A stretch of DNA of 64,000 nt. Source: an uncultured Faecalibacterium sp. Lineage in GTDB: Bacteria; Bacillota; Clostridia; Oscillospirales; Ruminococcaceae. The notes beneath the pieces were generated by a model. It saw only the letters and a list, made by a program, of their open reading frames with translations, was not told where the DNA came from and ran no database searches. Location of the stretch: contig CAKSYT010000003.1 in assembly GCA_934524985.1 (NCBI GenBank), forward strand, positions 62,001 through 126,000, in the 5' to 3' direction. Made by a program: the position numbers and the translations under genes. Shown here in pieces: positions 42,669 to 50,379 of the stretch. How positions within the stretch are numbered: the first letter of the stretch is position 1; every line of letters starts with the position of its first letter.

Positions 42669-43588
42669 CAGGCAAACAGCTTTCCGGCATCCAGCTTGGC
42701 CGGGATGCGCGCGGCGATCACGTCCCGGATCAGTCCCTGCTCGTAGGAGTCAAAGGCCTTATTGGTGATGCCCATATCCAGCGCCGCCCCGGCCGGGATG
42801 CCCCTGCGGATCAGCCGCAGCGCGTCCAGCATGCCGCGCAGATCCAGCGCCTTGGTGGAGATCTCGGCACTGTCGCACTTTTTCTGCAGGTCCAGAAACA
42901 GCAGTGCGAACTGGTGCACATATTTGGCGGCAAGATCCGGGAACTGCGCCCGCAGCAGCTTTTCCAGATTATCCTGCGTGATGGTGGGCATCTGCACCAC
43001 CGCAAAGCGGGAGGTGAGCGCTTCGTTCAGCTCCCGGGTGCCCGCGTAGCCGTAGTTCATGGTGGCGATAAAGCGGGTCTCCTCAGCCAGCGGGATGCGG
43101 TCGTATCCGGGCACGTCAATGGCGCGGCGGAAGTCCAGCACCGCGTGCAGCACGGCCAATGCCTCGTTTTTGGCCATGTTGATCTCGTCCAGCACGCCAA
43201 AGCCGCCGCACTGTGCGCAGCGGTACACCGGCCCGGGACGAAACACCACCTGCCCGCCCGCAAAGGTATCCATGCCGATGAGGGAGGCGGCGTCCATGTT
43301 TACATGAAAGGAGATGTCCCACGCGGGGCGGCCAAAGGCGGCGGCAAGGTTTTCAGCCAGCACGTTTTTGCCGGTGGCCTTTCCACCGGCCAGCAGTAGG
43401 TTTTCGCCGCAGAGGATGGCCGCCAGTGCCTGCTCCCACACCTCTTTGCCGTAGTAGATAAAGGCAGGGGCGGGGATGCGCGGGCGCAGCGCCTCGCTGA
43501 GCGGATGGGCGGCGCGGTATTCCTGCACCGCCGCAAGCAGGGCGGGGTCCACTCCTTCCTGCCGTAAGGTATCCAGAATATCCGACAT
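42668..43588 (-). CDS. MoxR-family AAA+ ATPase
   Basis: 306 residues. Walker A AGGKATGKNVLAENLA (an Asn follows the lysine), the helix 2 insert region DISFHVNMDAASLIGMDTF typical of MoxR/CbbQ, Walker B GGFGVLDEINMAKNEAL, sensor 1 ETRFIATMNYGYAGTRELN and the arginine-finger region LTSRFAVVQMP. ATG at 43588 follows GAGGTG; an earlier in-frame start exists but lacks a site. Co-transcribed with the VWA protein. This pair often acts in assembly or activation of metal-dependent complexes; the target here is unknown. Confidence 0.9.
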   Translation of the reverse strand: MSDILDTLRQEGVDPALLAAVQEYRAAHPLSEALRPRIPAPAFIYYGKEVWEQALAAILCGENLLLAGGKATGKNVLAENLAAAFGRPAWDISFHVNMDAASLIGMDTFAGGQVVFRPGPVYRCAQCGGFGVLDEINMAKNEALAVLHAVLDFRRAIDVPGYDRIPLAEETRFIATMNYGYAGTRELNEALTSRFAVVQMPTITQDNLEKLLRAQFPDLAAKYVHQFALLFLDLQKKCDSAEISTKALDLRGMLDALRLIRRGIPAGAALDMGITNKAFDSYEQGLIRDVIAARIPAKLDAGKLFA

Positions 43589-43827
43589 TTGTACAAACAC
43601 CTCGATCTCTGACCGGGTGGGATGAACTGCCCGGTTTTCAGCCTTATCATAGCACAATCGCGGCCATTTGTGTAGGGGGCATACGGGGCAAAAAGGACAA
43701 AATAACCAAAGGAATTTGCCGTTCTGACGGAAAGTGAACGAATGGATTGAATATAATAAACCAGTATGTTATTTTATTGATTAATAAGTTAACTTCTAAA
43801 ATCTAAAAGATAGTTGGTGCTTAGAAA

Positions 43828-45129
43828 ATGAATTTACAAGATTTTGTTGGGGAGATAGTTTTTAGCAAAACGGATGGAAAAGGACGTATCGAAAAAGTAA
43901 TCTGGGGGAAAAACACATATTTTAAAGTGGTATTTGGGGACGGAACACAAAAGGTATACAGAATTCCAAGGGCGTTCTTATCAGGGATATTAACCGCAGA
44001 AAATGTTGAACTCAACGAGCACATAAAGATGATGCCTGACATTGAGTTTAAGGCTAATGAGGACTTGATGTCGGCTAAGGAACTTGGCATCTCAATTAGT
44101 AAAAAATGTGCGCTTACAAGCAAGAATTTGGCACTTCTTGGAGCATTAGATGACTTTTACGCACTGTATTTCAAAATATTCGATGAACTTATGCAAGAAA
44201 TGATTGAACATACAAAAACTAAAATGGAGAAAAAAGGAGAGGTTTACGATGGAAGAATTGACTTCTACTTAAATGATGAAATGAAAAGACGTGTAAGGCG
44301 ACACTTTAATCCCATTTTAAACAAAAACGTTAATCTCTTTACAAACGAATATGAAACATTTAGGGCAAATAAAGGTGAATTCAGAAATTTTCAGTACTTT
44401 TTTGCGCAGGGAGGGCAATATCGCCGTGCAACATTTCAGGAATTCTGTCAGTCAATAGAGTGGATTTATATCGACACTATTTATAAATGGAAACAACAAA
44501 TCAATCCCAATATTCGATTAGACAATGTGGAAAATGATGTGAATACAAGACTTCAAATCTTGGCGGCAATGCGTGAAAAAGAGATTCTTAATAAAAAATG
44601 TTTTAAGGAACAAGAGATTGACGATGAAACGCTTTATCTTGTTAGAGCACTCCCGATGATAAGATGTTATCAAGAAAAACATGAAATAATAGCAAAAAGA
44701 TTTTGTGCTAAAATTTTGAATGGTGGTGGAGCGGTAATTCTACCGACACATTACTGTACGGAGTGTAAAAAATTCTTTATTGGAGATAAGACGCTGGCAG
44801 AATATGAGAAACAATTTGGAAAGATTTTGGTACGAACACAGAGATATTTGACACAAGAAAAAGAAGCAAGTGCCTTCGATGGATTTAACCCGGAGTCTCG
44901 GCTGCATCAGTATGGGTATAATGTAAAAGCGAATGAATTAACAGAGCTGGAAAGACAAAGGATTTTAATCGCGTTAATAAAAAGCGGACAAATTACTTAT
45001 TATGAAATTTGTCAAACCATTGAACAGTGTATAAACTTGTTTCAATCACAAACGAAGTATGCGCAGGCAGTTGAAAAGTGGGAAAAAGACTTGAAATTTA
45101 TTGGAGACTACATAAAAACGATAACTTGA
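43828..45129 (+). CDS. AT-rich orphan gene of foreign origin, unknown function
   Basis: 433 residues. Its DNA is strikingly AT-rich, with AAA/AAT/ATT codons that its GC-rich neighbours avoid, so it was probably acquired recently. The N-terminal 55 residues (VGEIVFSKTDGKGRIEKVIW...) look like a small SH3/Tudor-like barrel as seen on some nucleic-acid enzymes. The middle is helical and basic. A CxxC pair (HYCTECKKFF) resembles half of a zinc ribbon. The last 90 residues (HQYGYNVKANELTELERQRILIALI...) resemble a C-terminal module I recall from uncharacterised clostridial proteins. No transposase, integrase or partner gene adjoins. A defence role is possible but unproven. The ribosome site is weak. 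Confidence 0.75.
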   Translation: MNLQDFVGEIVFSKTDGKGRIEKVIWGKNTYFKVVFGDGTQKVYRIPRAFLSGILTAENVELNEHIKMMPDIEFKANEDLMSAKELGISISKKCALTSKNLALLGALDDFYALYFKIFDELMQEMIEHTKTKMEKKGEVYDGRIDFYLNDEMKRRVRRHFNPILNKNVNLFTNEYETFRANKGEFRNFQYFFAQGGQYRRATFQEFCQSIEWIYIDTIYKWKQQINPNIRLDNVENDVNTRLQILAAMREKEILNKKCFKEQEIDDETLYLVRALPMIRCYQEKHEIIAKRFCAKILNGGGAVILPTHYCTECKKFFIGDKTLAEYEKQFGKILVRTQRYLTQEKEASAFDGFNPESRLHQYGYNVKANELTELERQRILIALIKSGQITYYEICQTIEQCINLFQSQTKYAQAVEKWEKDLKFIGDYIKTIT

Positions 45130-45140
45130 CAAATGTAACA

Positions 45141-45178
45141 AAGAGGGGCAGCCCCGGTCTTGGGGCTGCCCCTCTTCA
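45141..45178. terminator. Bidirectional terminator between the orphan gene and the flavoprotein gene
   Basis: AGAGGGGCAGCCCC-ggtctt-GGGGCTGCCCCTCT, a perfect 14-bp stem between convergent genes. The T tracts are short. Confidence 0.75.
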
Positions 45179-45233
45179 CATGAAAAAGAAGAAAAGAAGA
45201 AACGCTTAGAGTATGCCGGAGAACAGCGCTTTA

Positions 45234-47255
45234 TCAGGCGTTTTCCAGACCGGCCATCTGCTTGACGGCCTTCATGGCGAAGGTCAGGGTGCGGCCCATA
45301 GCCACACCGGCCATCAGGCAGGGGTAGTTGTTGGCAAAGAAGCTGCCGGACATATCGCCGGTGATGTACAGACCCTCCATGGGCTGGTTGTTGGTATCCA
45401 GAGCCTGACCCTTTTCGTTGATGGCGATGCCCTGCTCGGTGGTCAGCAGGGAAGCACCCAGCCAGCAGCCGTAGAAGGGCGCAGTGCGGATGGCGCTCAG
45501 ACGGTAAGCGGGCTTGCCGAAGTCCTCATCGTTCTGCTTGTCGTACAGCTCGTTGTAGCGCTCCACGGTAGCAAGGAAGGTGTCCTTGGCAGAACCGGTA
45601 AAGCCCATCTTGTCGGCCAACTCGTCCAGCGTATCGCACTTGAACAATGCACCGGCCTCGATAGCCTCGTCCATCTTACCCTGAATGTACTTCTCACCGC
45701 CGTTGCGGGTCTGGGCAGAGCAGCCGATGGTGTGGAAACGCTTTGCGTCCTCCAGCATGTTGGCATCGCAGATCTGTGCGTAGACGCGGCCCGGCTGATG
45801 GGCAGCAGCGTAGACGATATCGTTATAGGGGCAGCTCTCGTTGGCAAAGCGCTCGCCGTTGCGGTTTACCTTCAGGAAGGGCTGGGTGCCGGGATTGTAC
45901 TGGCGGATCTTGCCGGGGAAGGCCTTGCCGCCAAAGGCGGAGTCGCTGTCCACATAACCGCCATCCACACCGGGTGCAACAACGCCGCGGTCAAACAGCA
46001 TGGGCGCGGCTTCCTTGTCCAGATTGGCGCCTGCCCACACAGCGGCGCGGATGCCGTAGCCCTTGTCGGCGGGGGAGTAGGAGCAGGCGGTGGTCACGCT
46101 GGTGCCCAGCGGGTCCAGCTGCTCCATCATGTAGGGGTTGCCGGGGAAGCCGCCGCAGGCCAGCAGCACGCCCTGATTGGCGTTGTAGCGGATGAAATGG
46201 TCGTCCTCGGTGCTCTGGGCGATGATGCCGGTAATGCGGCCATCGCTGTTCTTTTCCAGCTTGGCCAGACTGGTCTTGAAGTCCACATCGTAGCCCAGCT
46301 CCTGAATGTACTGCAGCAGCAGTTCGTTGCGGGCAACACCGCTGCTGCGGTCGTAGGTGTACTCGATTTCAGGATACATGAAATCAGTGTTATGCTCGGC
46401 GTTCTCTGCGGGCCACTTGGCCTCGTCACCGTAGGTGTAGATCATATCTACGCCGTACTTCTCGGTCATGATCTCGTGGACAAAGCCGATCATCTCGGCA
46501 GACTCGTTGATCCAGGTCTTGACAACGCGCTGATCGCACTTGCCCGAGGCGTAGCGGGAGATCTCGCTCAGCAGCTTGGCACGATCCATCTGGATACCCT
46601 GCTCCTGTGCACCAAAGCCATCCACAGCGCCGACCCAGTGGCGGGTGTCCTGCACGTTGGCGTTCTGCTCAATGACACGGAAATTCAAGCCATTCTTGGC
46701 AGCATAGGCGGCAGCAAACATACCGCCGTTGCCTGCGCCCACGATCAGGATGTCAGTGTCCACGGTCTCGGTGATGGCGGCCTCGTCGATGTCGGGCTCT
46801 TTGCCCAGCCAGTCGCTCTCATCGCCGGTGGGCAGCTGCACGCTGGAGACCACGGCCTCGCCCTTGGCCTGCGCGTAGCAGCTCTTGGCGGCCTTCATCA
46901 CGGCGTCGGAGGTGATGGTAGAACCGGAAACGCCGTCGATCTCGGCAGAACCGGCAGCCATCAGCTGCTCGCGCAGCTCATCAGCAGCGGCAGCGCCGAA
47001 GGAAGCGGTCTCGCCGGAGGTGTCCACCACCACGTCGGTGACAGCGCTGTCGGAGAAGGTCATGGTGACCTTGACGGTGGAAGAAATGCCCTCGGCAGTG
47101 CCCTCGTAGGTGCCGGGGATGTACTGACCGGCAGCACCGGAAGCGGAAGCAGAGCCGGAGGCAGCATTGCAGGCAGCCAGAGCACCGGCAGTCACACCGC
47201 TCATGGCGGCAGCAGCGGCGATTTTGATAAAGCCCTTACGGGAAATCTTGTTCAT
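45234..47255 (-). CDS. Extracytoplasmic FMN-binding/FAD-dependent reductase lipoprotein (fumarate/urocanate reductase family)
   Basis: 673 residues. The signal MNKISRKGFIKIAAAAAMSG ends in ALAACN, a lipobox. Next comes an FMN-binding domain (about 45-120) with DGVSGSTITSDAV, the site where ApbE attaches FMN to a threonine or serine. The rest is a flavocytochrome-c-type FAD domain: TDILIVGAGNGGMFAAAYAA near the start, and RNGERFANESCPYND, GLYITGDMSGSFFANNYPCL near the end. The family reduces fumarate-like acceptors outside the cell using electrons from the membrane. The acceptor is not readable here. A LysR gene is divergently transcribed next to it and may control it. Codon use is biased toward high expression. 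Confidence 0.9.
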   Translation of the reverse strand: MNKISRKGFIKIAAAAAMSGVTAGALAACNAASGSASASGAAGQYIPGTYEGTAEGISSTVKVTMTFSDSAVTDVVVDTSGETASFGAAAADELREQLMAAGSAEIDGVSGSTITSDAVMKAAKSCYAQAKGEAVVSSVQLPTGDESDWLGKEPDIDEAAITETVDTDILIVGAGNGGMFAAAYAAKNGLNFRVIEQNANVQDTRHWVGAVDGFGAQEQGIQMDRAKLLSEISRYASGKCDQRVVKTWINESAEMIGFVHEIMTEKYGVDMIYTYGDEAKWPAENAEHNTDFMYPEIEYTYDRSSGVARNELLLQYIQELGYDVDFKTSLAKLEKNSDGRITGIIAQSTEDDHFIRYNANQGVLLACGGFPGNPYMMEQLDPLGTSVTTACSYSPADKGYGIRAAVWAGANLDKEAAPMLFDRGVVAPGVDGGYVDSDSAFGGKAFPGKIRQYNPGTQPFLKVNRNGERFANESCPYNDIVYAAAHQPGRVYAQICDANMLEDAKRFHTIGCSAQTRNGGEKYIQGKMDEAIEAGALFKCDTLDELADKMGFTGSAKDTFLATVERYNELYDKQNDEDFGKPAYRLSAIRTAPFYGCWLGASLLTTEQGIAINEKGQALDTNNQPMEGLYITGDMSGSFFANNYPCLMAGVAMGRTLTFAMKAVKQMAGLENA

Positions 47256-47362
47256 AGGTACGCTCTCTTTCTTTTTGTTCTTCTTTGTGTTCCTTCTTAT
47301 CCTGCAGCAAAGTAAAAGGCACTTTGCCGAATCCTTAACAATTGTAGCGTAGAAGGGCGCTG

Positions 47363-47391
47363 TTTACAATTCATGTTTCTTATATTATAAT
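47363..47391 (+). promoter_or_regulatory. Promoter of the LysR gene
   Basis: TTTACA, a 17-bp spacer and TATAAT in the 173-bp divergent region shared with the reductase gene. Confidence 0.7.
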
Positions 47392-47428
47392 TTAGAATAA
47401 CCTAATGTATCGCGGGAGGGAGAAAAGC

Positions 47429-48352
47429 ATGAACGAGAGCGCACTGGAAGGCTTTGTAAAGATCGTGGAGCTGAACAGTTTTTCTGCGGCGGCAGAGGCG
47501 CTGTATCTTTCGCAGTCGGCACTTTCGCAGCAGATCCGCACGCTGGAAGGGCAATTGCAGTTCGAGCTGTTCCTGCATGTACCGCGCCGGGTGGTGCTGA
47601 CCCCGGCGGGGCAGGATTTTTACCCTAAGGCAAAGCAGCTGGTGGCTCTGTATCAGCAGGCGGTGCGCCACGCCCGCGCGGTGCAGCACCAGGAAAACCC
47701 GCCGGAGCGGCATCTGATGATTGCATGGAGCCATGAGGCCATGCGGATGTTCGGGTACGACCTGTTCTCCCTGACCGATGCGCTGTGCCTGCAATATTCT
47801 TCGATCATGACGCAGTGCGCTAACCGCAGCGAGGTCTGGCGCAGCCTGAAAAAAGGGGATGCAGACCTCTCCTTCCAGCTGGAAAGTGCAGAATTTTACG
47901 CACAGGGGCTTACCTTTGTGCCGCTGCTCTATGTGCCGGAACTTTGCATCCCTATCCACCCGCCCGCTGATATGCCGCTGGGCAGACTGACTTTGGAGCA
48001 GGCGCTGCAATACCGCTGGCTGCCCATCAAGGAGATGTACCAGACCGTCTACGAGACAAGCTTGCTGCAGGAGGGGCTGGAACGCGGGGTGAACTTTACG
48101 CCGGTGGGCGGCATCCGCAGCGCGTCCTACGGCGGACCGGCGCTCAAGATGGTCCCGGCGGTCTATTACCGCAGGCCGGACCTGAGCTTTGTGCGGGTGC
48201 TGGACTGGGGCAGGGGACACCGGTTCGGCGTTGTGCTGGGGCAAAAGCGCGAGGACCCGGTAGTAATGGCCTATGTCCGCGCCTTGCAGCAGCTGCTGCC
48301 ATCCCTCTCGGAAAGGCTGTTCGGCCTGAAGCTGGAAGCGGTGGAGGAATAA
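47429..48352 (+). CDS. LysR-family transcriptional regulator
   Basis: 307 residues. The N-terminal winged helix is typical: FVKIVELNSFSAAAEALYLS then QSALSQQIRTLEGQLQFELF and the RRVVLTPAGQDFYPKAKQL end. The C-terminal effector domain is a normal periplasmic-binding-like fold. ATG at 47429 follows GGGAGGGAG. Being divergent from the flavoprotein reductase gene, it most likely regulates that gene in response to its electron acceptor. A T-N11-A motif could not be assigned confidently. Confidence 0.92.
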   Translation: MNESALEGFVKIVELNSFSAAAEALYLSQSALSQQIRTLEGQLQFELFLHVPRRVVLTPAGQDFYPKAKQLVALYQQAVRHARAVQHQENPPERHLMIAWSHEAMRMFGYDLFSLTDALCLQYSSIMTQCANRSEVWRSLKKGDADLSFQLESAEFYAQGLTFVPLLYVPELCIPIHPPADMPLGRLTLEQALQYRWLPIKEMYQTVYETSLLQEGLERGVNFTPVGGIRSASYGGPALKMVPAVYYRRPDLSFVRVLDWGRGHRFGVVLGQKREDPVVMAYVRALQQLLPSLSERLFGLKLEAVEE

Positions 48353-48366
48353 AGAAAAGACGGAAA

Positions 48367-48487
48367 CCCTCTCAGGCGCATGCGCGCCAGCTCTCCCGAA
48401 GGGAGAGCTCTATTGCAGCTGACCGACAGATGCTGAAAAGCTCCCCCTCTCGGGGGAGCTGGCATCGCGCAGCGATGACTGAGAGGG
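48367..48487. repeat. CCCTCTCA/TGAGAGGG element, minimal copy
   Basis: A complete 121-bp unit with terminal inverted repeats CCCTCTCA (48367-48374) and TGAGAGGG (48480-48487). Left: hairpin ggcgcatgcgcgcc, then agctctccc-gaa-gggagagct. Right: agctccccctctcgggggagct, then ggcatcgcgcagcgatgac. It is the shortest clean copy in the window. Confidence 0.8.
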
Positions 48488-48493
48488 TAAAAC

Positions 48494-48540
48494 AAAAGAG
48501 CACCTGCTGCCCTCGGAAGAGAAGGCAACAGGTGCTCTTT
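48494..48540 (-). terminator. Terminator of the ABC exporter operon
   Basis: On the minus strand AAAGAGCACCTGTTGCC...GGCAGCAGGTGCTCTTTTG. Stem of about 16 bp with one mismatch and a T tract. Confidence 0.85.
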
Positions 48541-48566
48541 GCAGTTATATTGCGATGACAGGTGCT

Positions 48567-50378
48567 TTAATCCACCACGTCCTCGAACTGGCTGTTGTAC
48601 AGGTCGGCGTAGAAGCCGCTGGCTTCGATCAGCTGGTCGTGGGTGCCCTGCTCCACAATGTCGCCGTCCCGCATCACAAGGATGAGGTCGGCGTCCCGGA
48701 TGGTGGAAAGGCGGTGGGCGATGACAAAGCTGGTGCGGCCTTCCATCAGGCGGTCCATGGCGGTCTGGATGCGCTGCTCGGTGCGGGTATCCACACTGCT
48801 GGTGGCCTCATCCAAAATCAGGATGCGGTTGTCTGCCAGAATGGTGCGGGCGATGGTAAGCAGCTGCTTCTGTCCCTGACTGACGTTGGAAGCGTCCTCG
48901 TTCAGCTCCATCTGGTAGCCGCCGGGCAGGGTGCGGATAAAGTGGTCGGCGTTGGCAGCCTTTGCGGCGGCGATCACCTCTTCATCGGTGGCGTCCAGCC
49001 GACCGTAGCGGATGTTCTCCATGATGGTGCCCTTGAACAGCCATGTGTCCTGCAGCACCATGCCAAAGCCCTCGCGTAGAGCGCTGCGGTCAAAGTCCCG
49101 CACATCGTGGCCGTTCAGGGTGATGGAACCGGCATCCACATCGTAAAAGCGCATCAGCAGCTTGACCATGGTGGTCTTGCCCGCGCCGGTGGGGCCTACG
49201 ATGGCTACCTTCTGGCCGGGCTGCACCGTGCAGCTGAAGTCGTGGATGACGGTCTTGTCCGGGGTGTAGCCGAAACGCACATGGTCAAAGGTGACCTGTC
49301 CGTCAATATCGGCGGGGTCGGCGCGGCGGGCGGGGTCTGCCAGCTGCTCCTCCTCCGGCTCGTTCAAAAACTCGAACACCCGCTCGGCGGCAGCGGCCAT
49401 GCTTTGCAGCATATTGGACACCTGCGAAAGCTGCTGGATGGGCTGGGTAAAGTTTTTGACGTACTGGATAAAGGCCTGAATATCACCGATGGTGATGACG
49501 CCGTTTGCGGCAAAAATGCTGCCCACGATGGCCACCGCCACATAGCCCAAGTTGCCCACAAAGTTCATGATGGGCATCATCAGGCCGGAGAGGAACTGGC
49601 TCTTCCATGCGGATTCGTACAGCTTATCGTTGGCGGCGTTGAAGTCTGCCAGCACCACGGCCTCCCTGTTGAAGGCCTTGACCACGTTGTGACCGGCGTA
49701 GACCTCCTCTACCTGACCGTTGACCACGCCCAGCGTGGCCTGCTGTGCCTTGAAGTACTTCTGGCTGAACTTGACCACCACCAGCACCAGCGCCAACGAC
49801 ACCGGTAAGATCAGCAGGGCGATCAGGGTCATGCGGGGGCTGATGGAAAGCATCATCACCAGCACGCCGATCATGGTGGTCACGCTGGTGATCAGCTGGG
49901 TGATGCTCTGGTTCAGGCTCTGGCCCAGCGTGTCCACATCGTTGGTGATGCGGGAGAGCACCTCGCCCACGGTGCGCTTTTCAAAGTACGCCAGCGGCAG
50001 GCGGTTGATCTTTTCGCTGATCTGGCGGCGGAAGTCGTAGCAGACCTTCTGGGAAAGGCCGGTCATCAGCCAGCCCTGAATAAAGCTGAAGGCGCTGCTC
50101 AGCAGGTACATTCCCAGCAAAAACAGCAGAATGCGGCCGATATACACAAAATCGATGCTGCCGGTGCCGCGCAGCCGGGCAATCCAGCCGGTGGCAAGGG
50201 CGGTGGTGGCTTTTGCCAGCACCTTGGGGCCTGCAATGTTGAAGATGGTGGACAGAACAGCAAACAGCATGGCTGCCGCAAGGGGCAGCTTGTAGTGGCT
50301 CATGGTGCGGATGAGCTGCCGCAGCGTGCCTTTAAAGTCCTTGGCGCGCTCGGTGGTGGGACGTCCGGGTCTGGGCAT
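48567..50378 (-). CDS. Heterodimeric ABC exporter subunit (second half)
   Basis: 603 residues: a six-helix ABC exporter membrane domain then an ATPase. Walker A GPTGAGKTT, Q-loop VLQDTWLF, signature VSQGQKQLLTIA, Walker B ILILDEATSSVD with the catalytic glutamate, H-loop AHRLSTI. It pairs with the previous gene, as in BmrCD/LmrCD multidrug exporters. ATG at 50378 follows AAGGAGGG; a GTG three codons earlier lies too close to that site. The upstream stop lies two bases before the ATG. Confidence 0.92.
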   Translation of the reverse strand: MPRPGRPTTERAKDFKGTLRQLIRTMSHYKLPLAAAMLFAVLSTIFNIAGPKVLAKATTALATGWIARLRGTGSIDFVYIGRILLFLLGMYLLSSAFSFIQGWLMTGLSQKVCYDFRRQISEKINRLPLAYFEKRTVGEVLSRITNDVDTLGQSLNQSITQLITSVTTMIGVLVMMLSISPRMTLIALLILPVSLALVLVVVKFSQKYFKAQQATLGVVNGQVEEVYAGHNVVKAFNREAVVLADFNAANDKLYESAWKSQFLSGLMMPIMNFVGNLGYVAVAIVGSIFAANGVITIGDIQAFIQYVKNFTQPIQQLSQVSNMLQSMAAAAERVFEFLNEPEEEQLADPARRADPADIDGQVTFDHVRFGYTPDKTVIHDFSCTVQPGQKVAIVGPTGAGKTTMVKLLMRFYDVDAGSITLNGHDVRDFDRSALREGFGMVLQDTWLFKGTIMENIRYGRLDATDEEVIAAAKAANADHFIRTLPGGYQMELNEDASNVSQGQKQLLTIARTILADNRILILDEATSSVDTRTEQRIQTAMDRLMEGRTSFVIAHRLSTIRDADLILVMRDGDIVEQGTHDQLIEASGFYADLYNSQFEDVVD

Positions 50379-50379
50379 A

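Noticed and set aside
43660..43827. Search for attachment sites or terminal repeats around the AT-rich orphan gene
   Set aside because: No direct or inverted repeats or tRNA end could be matched on both sides by eye.
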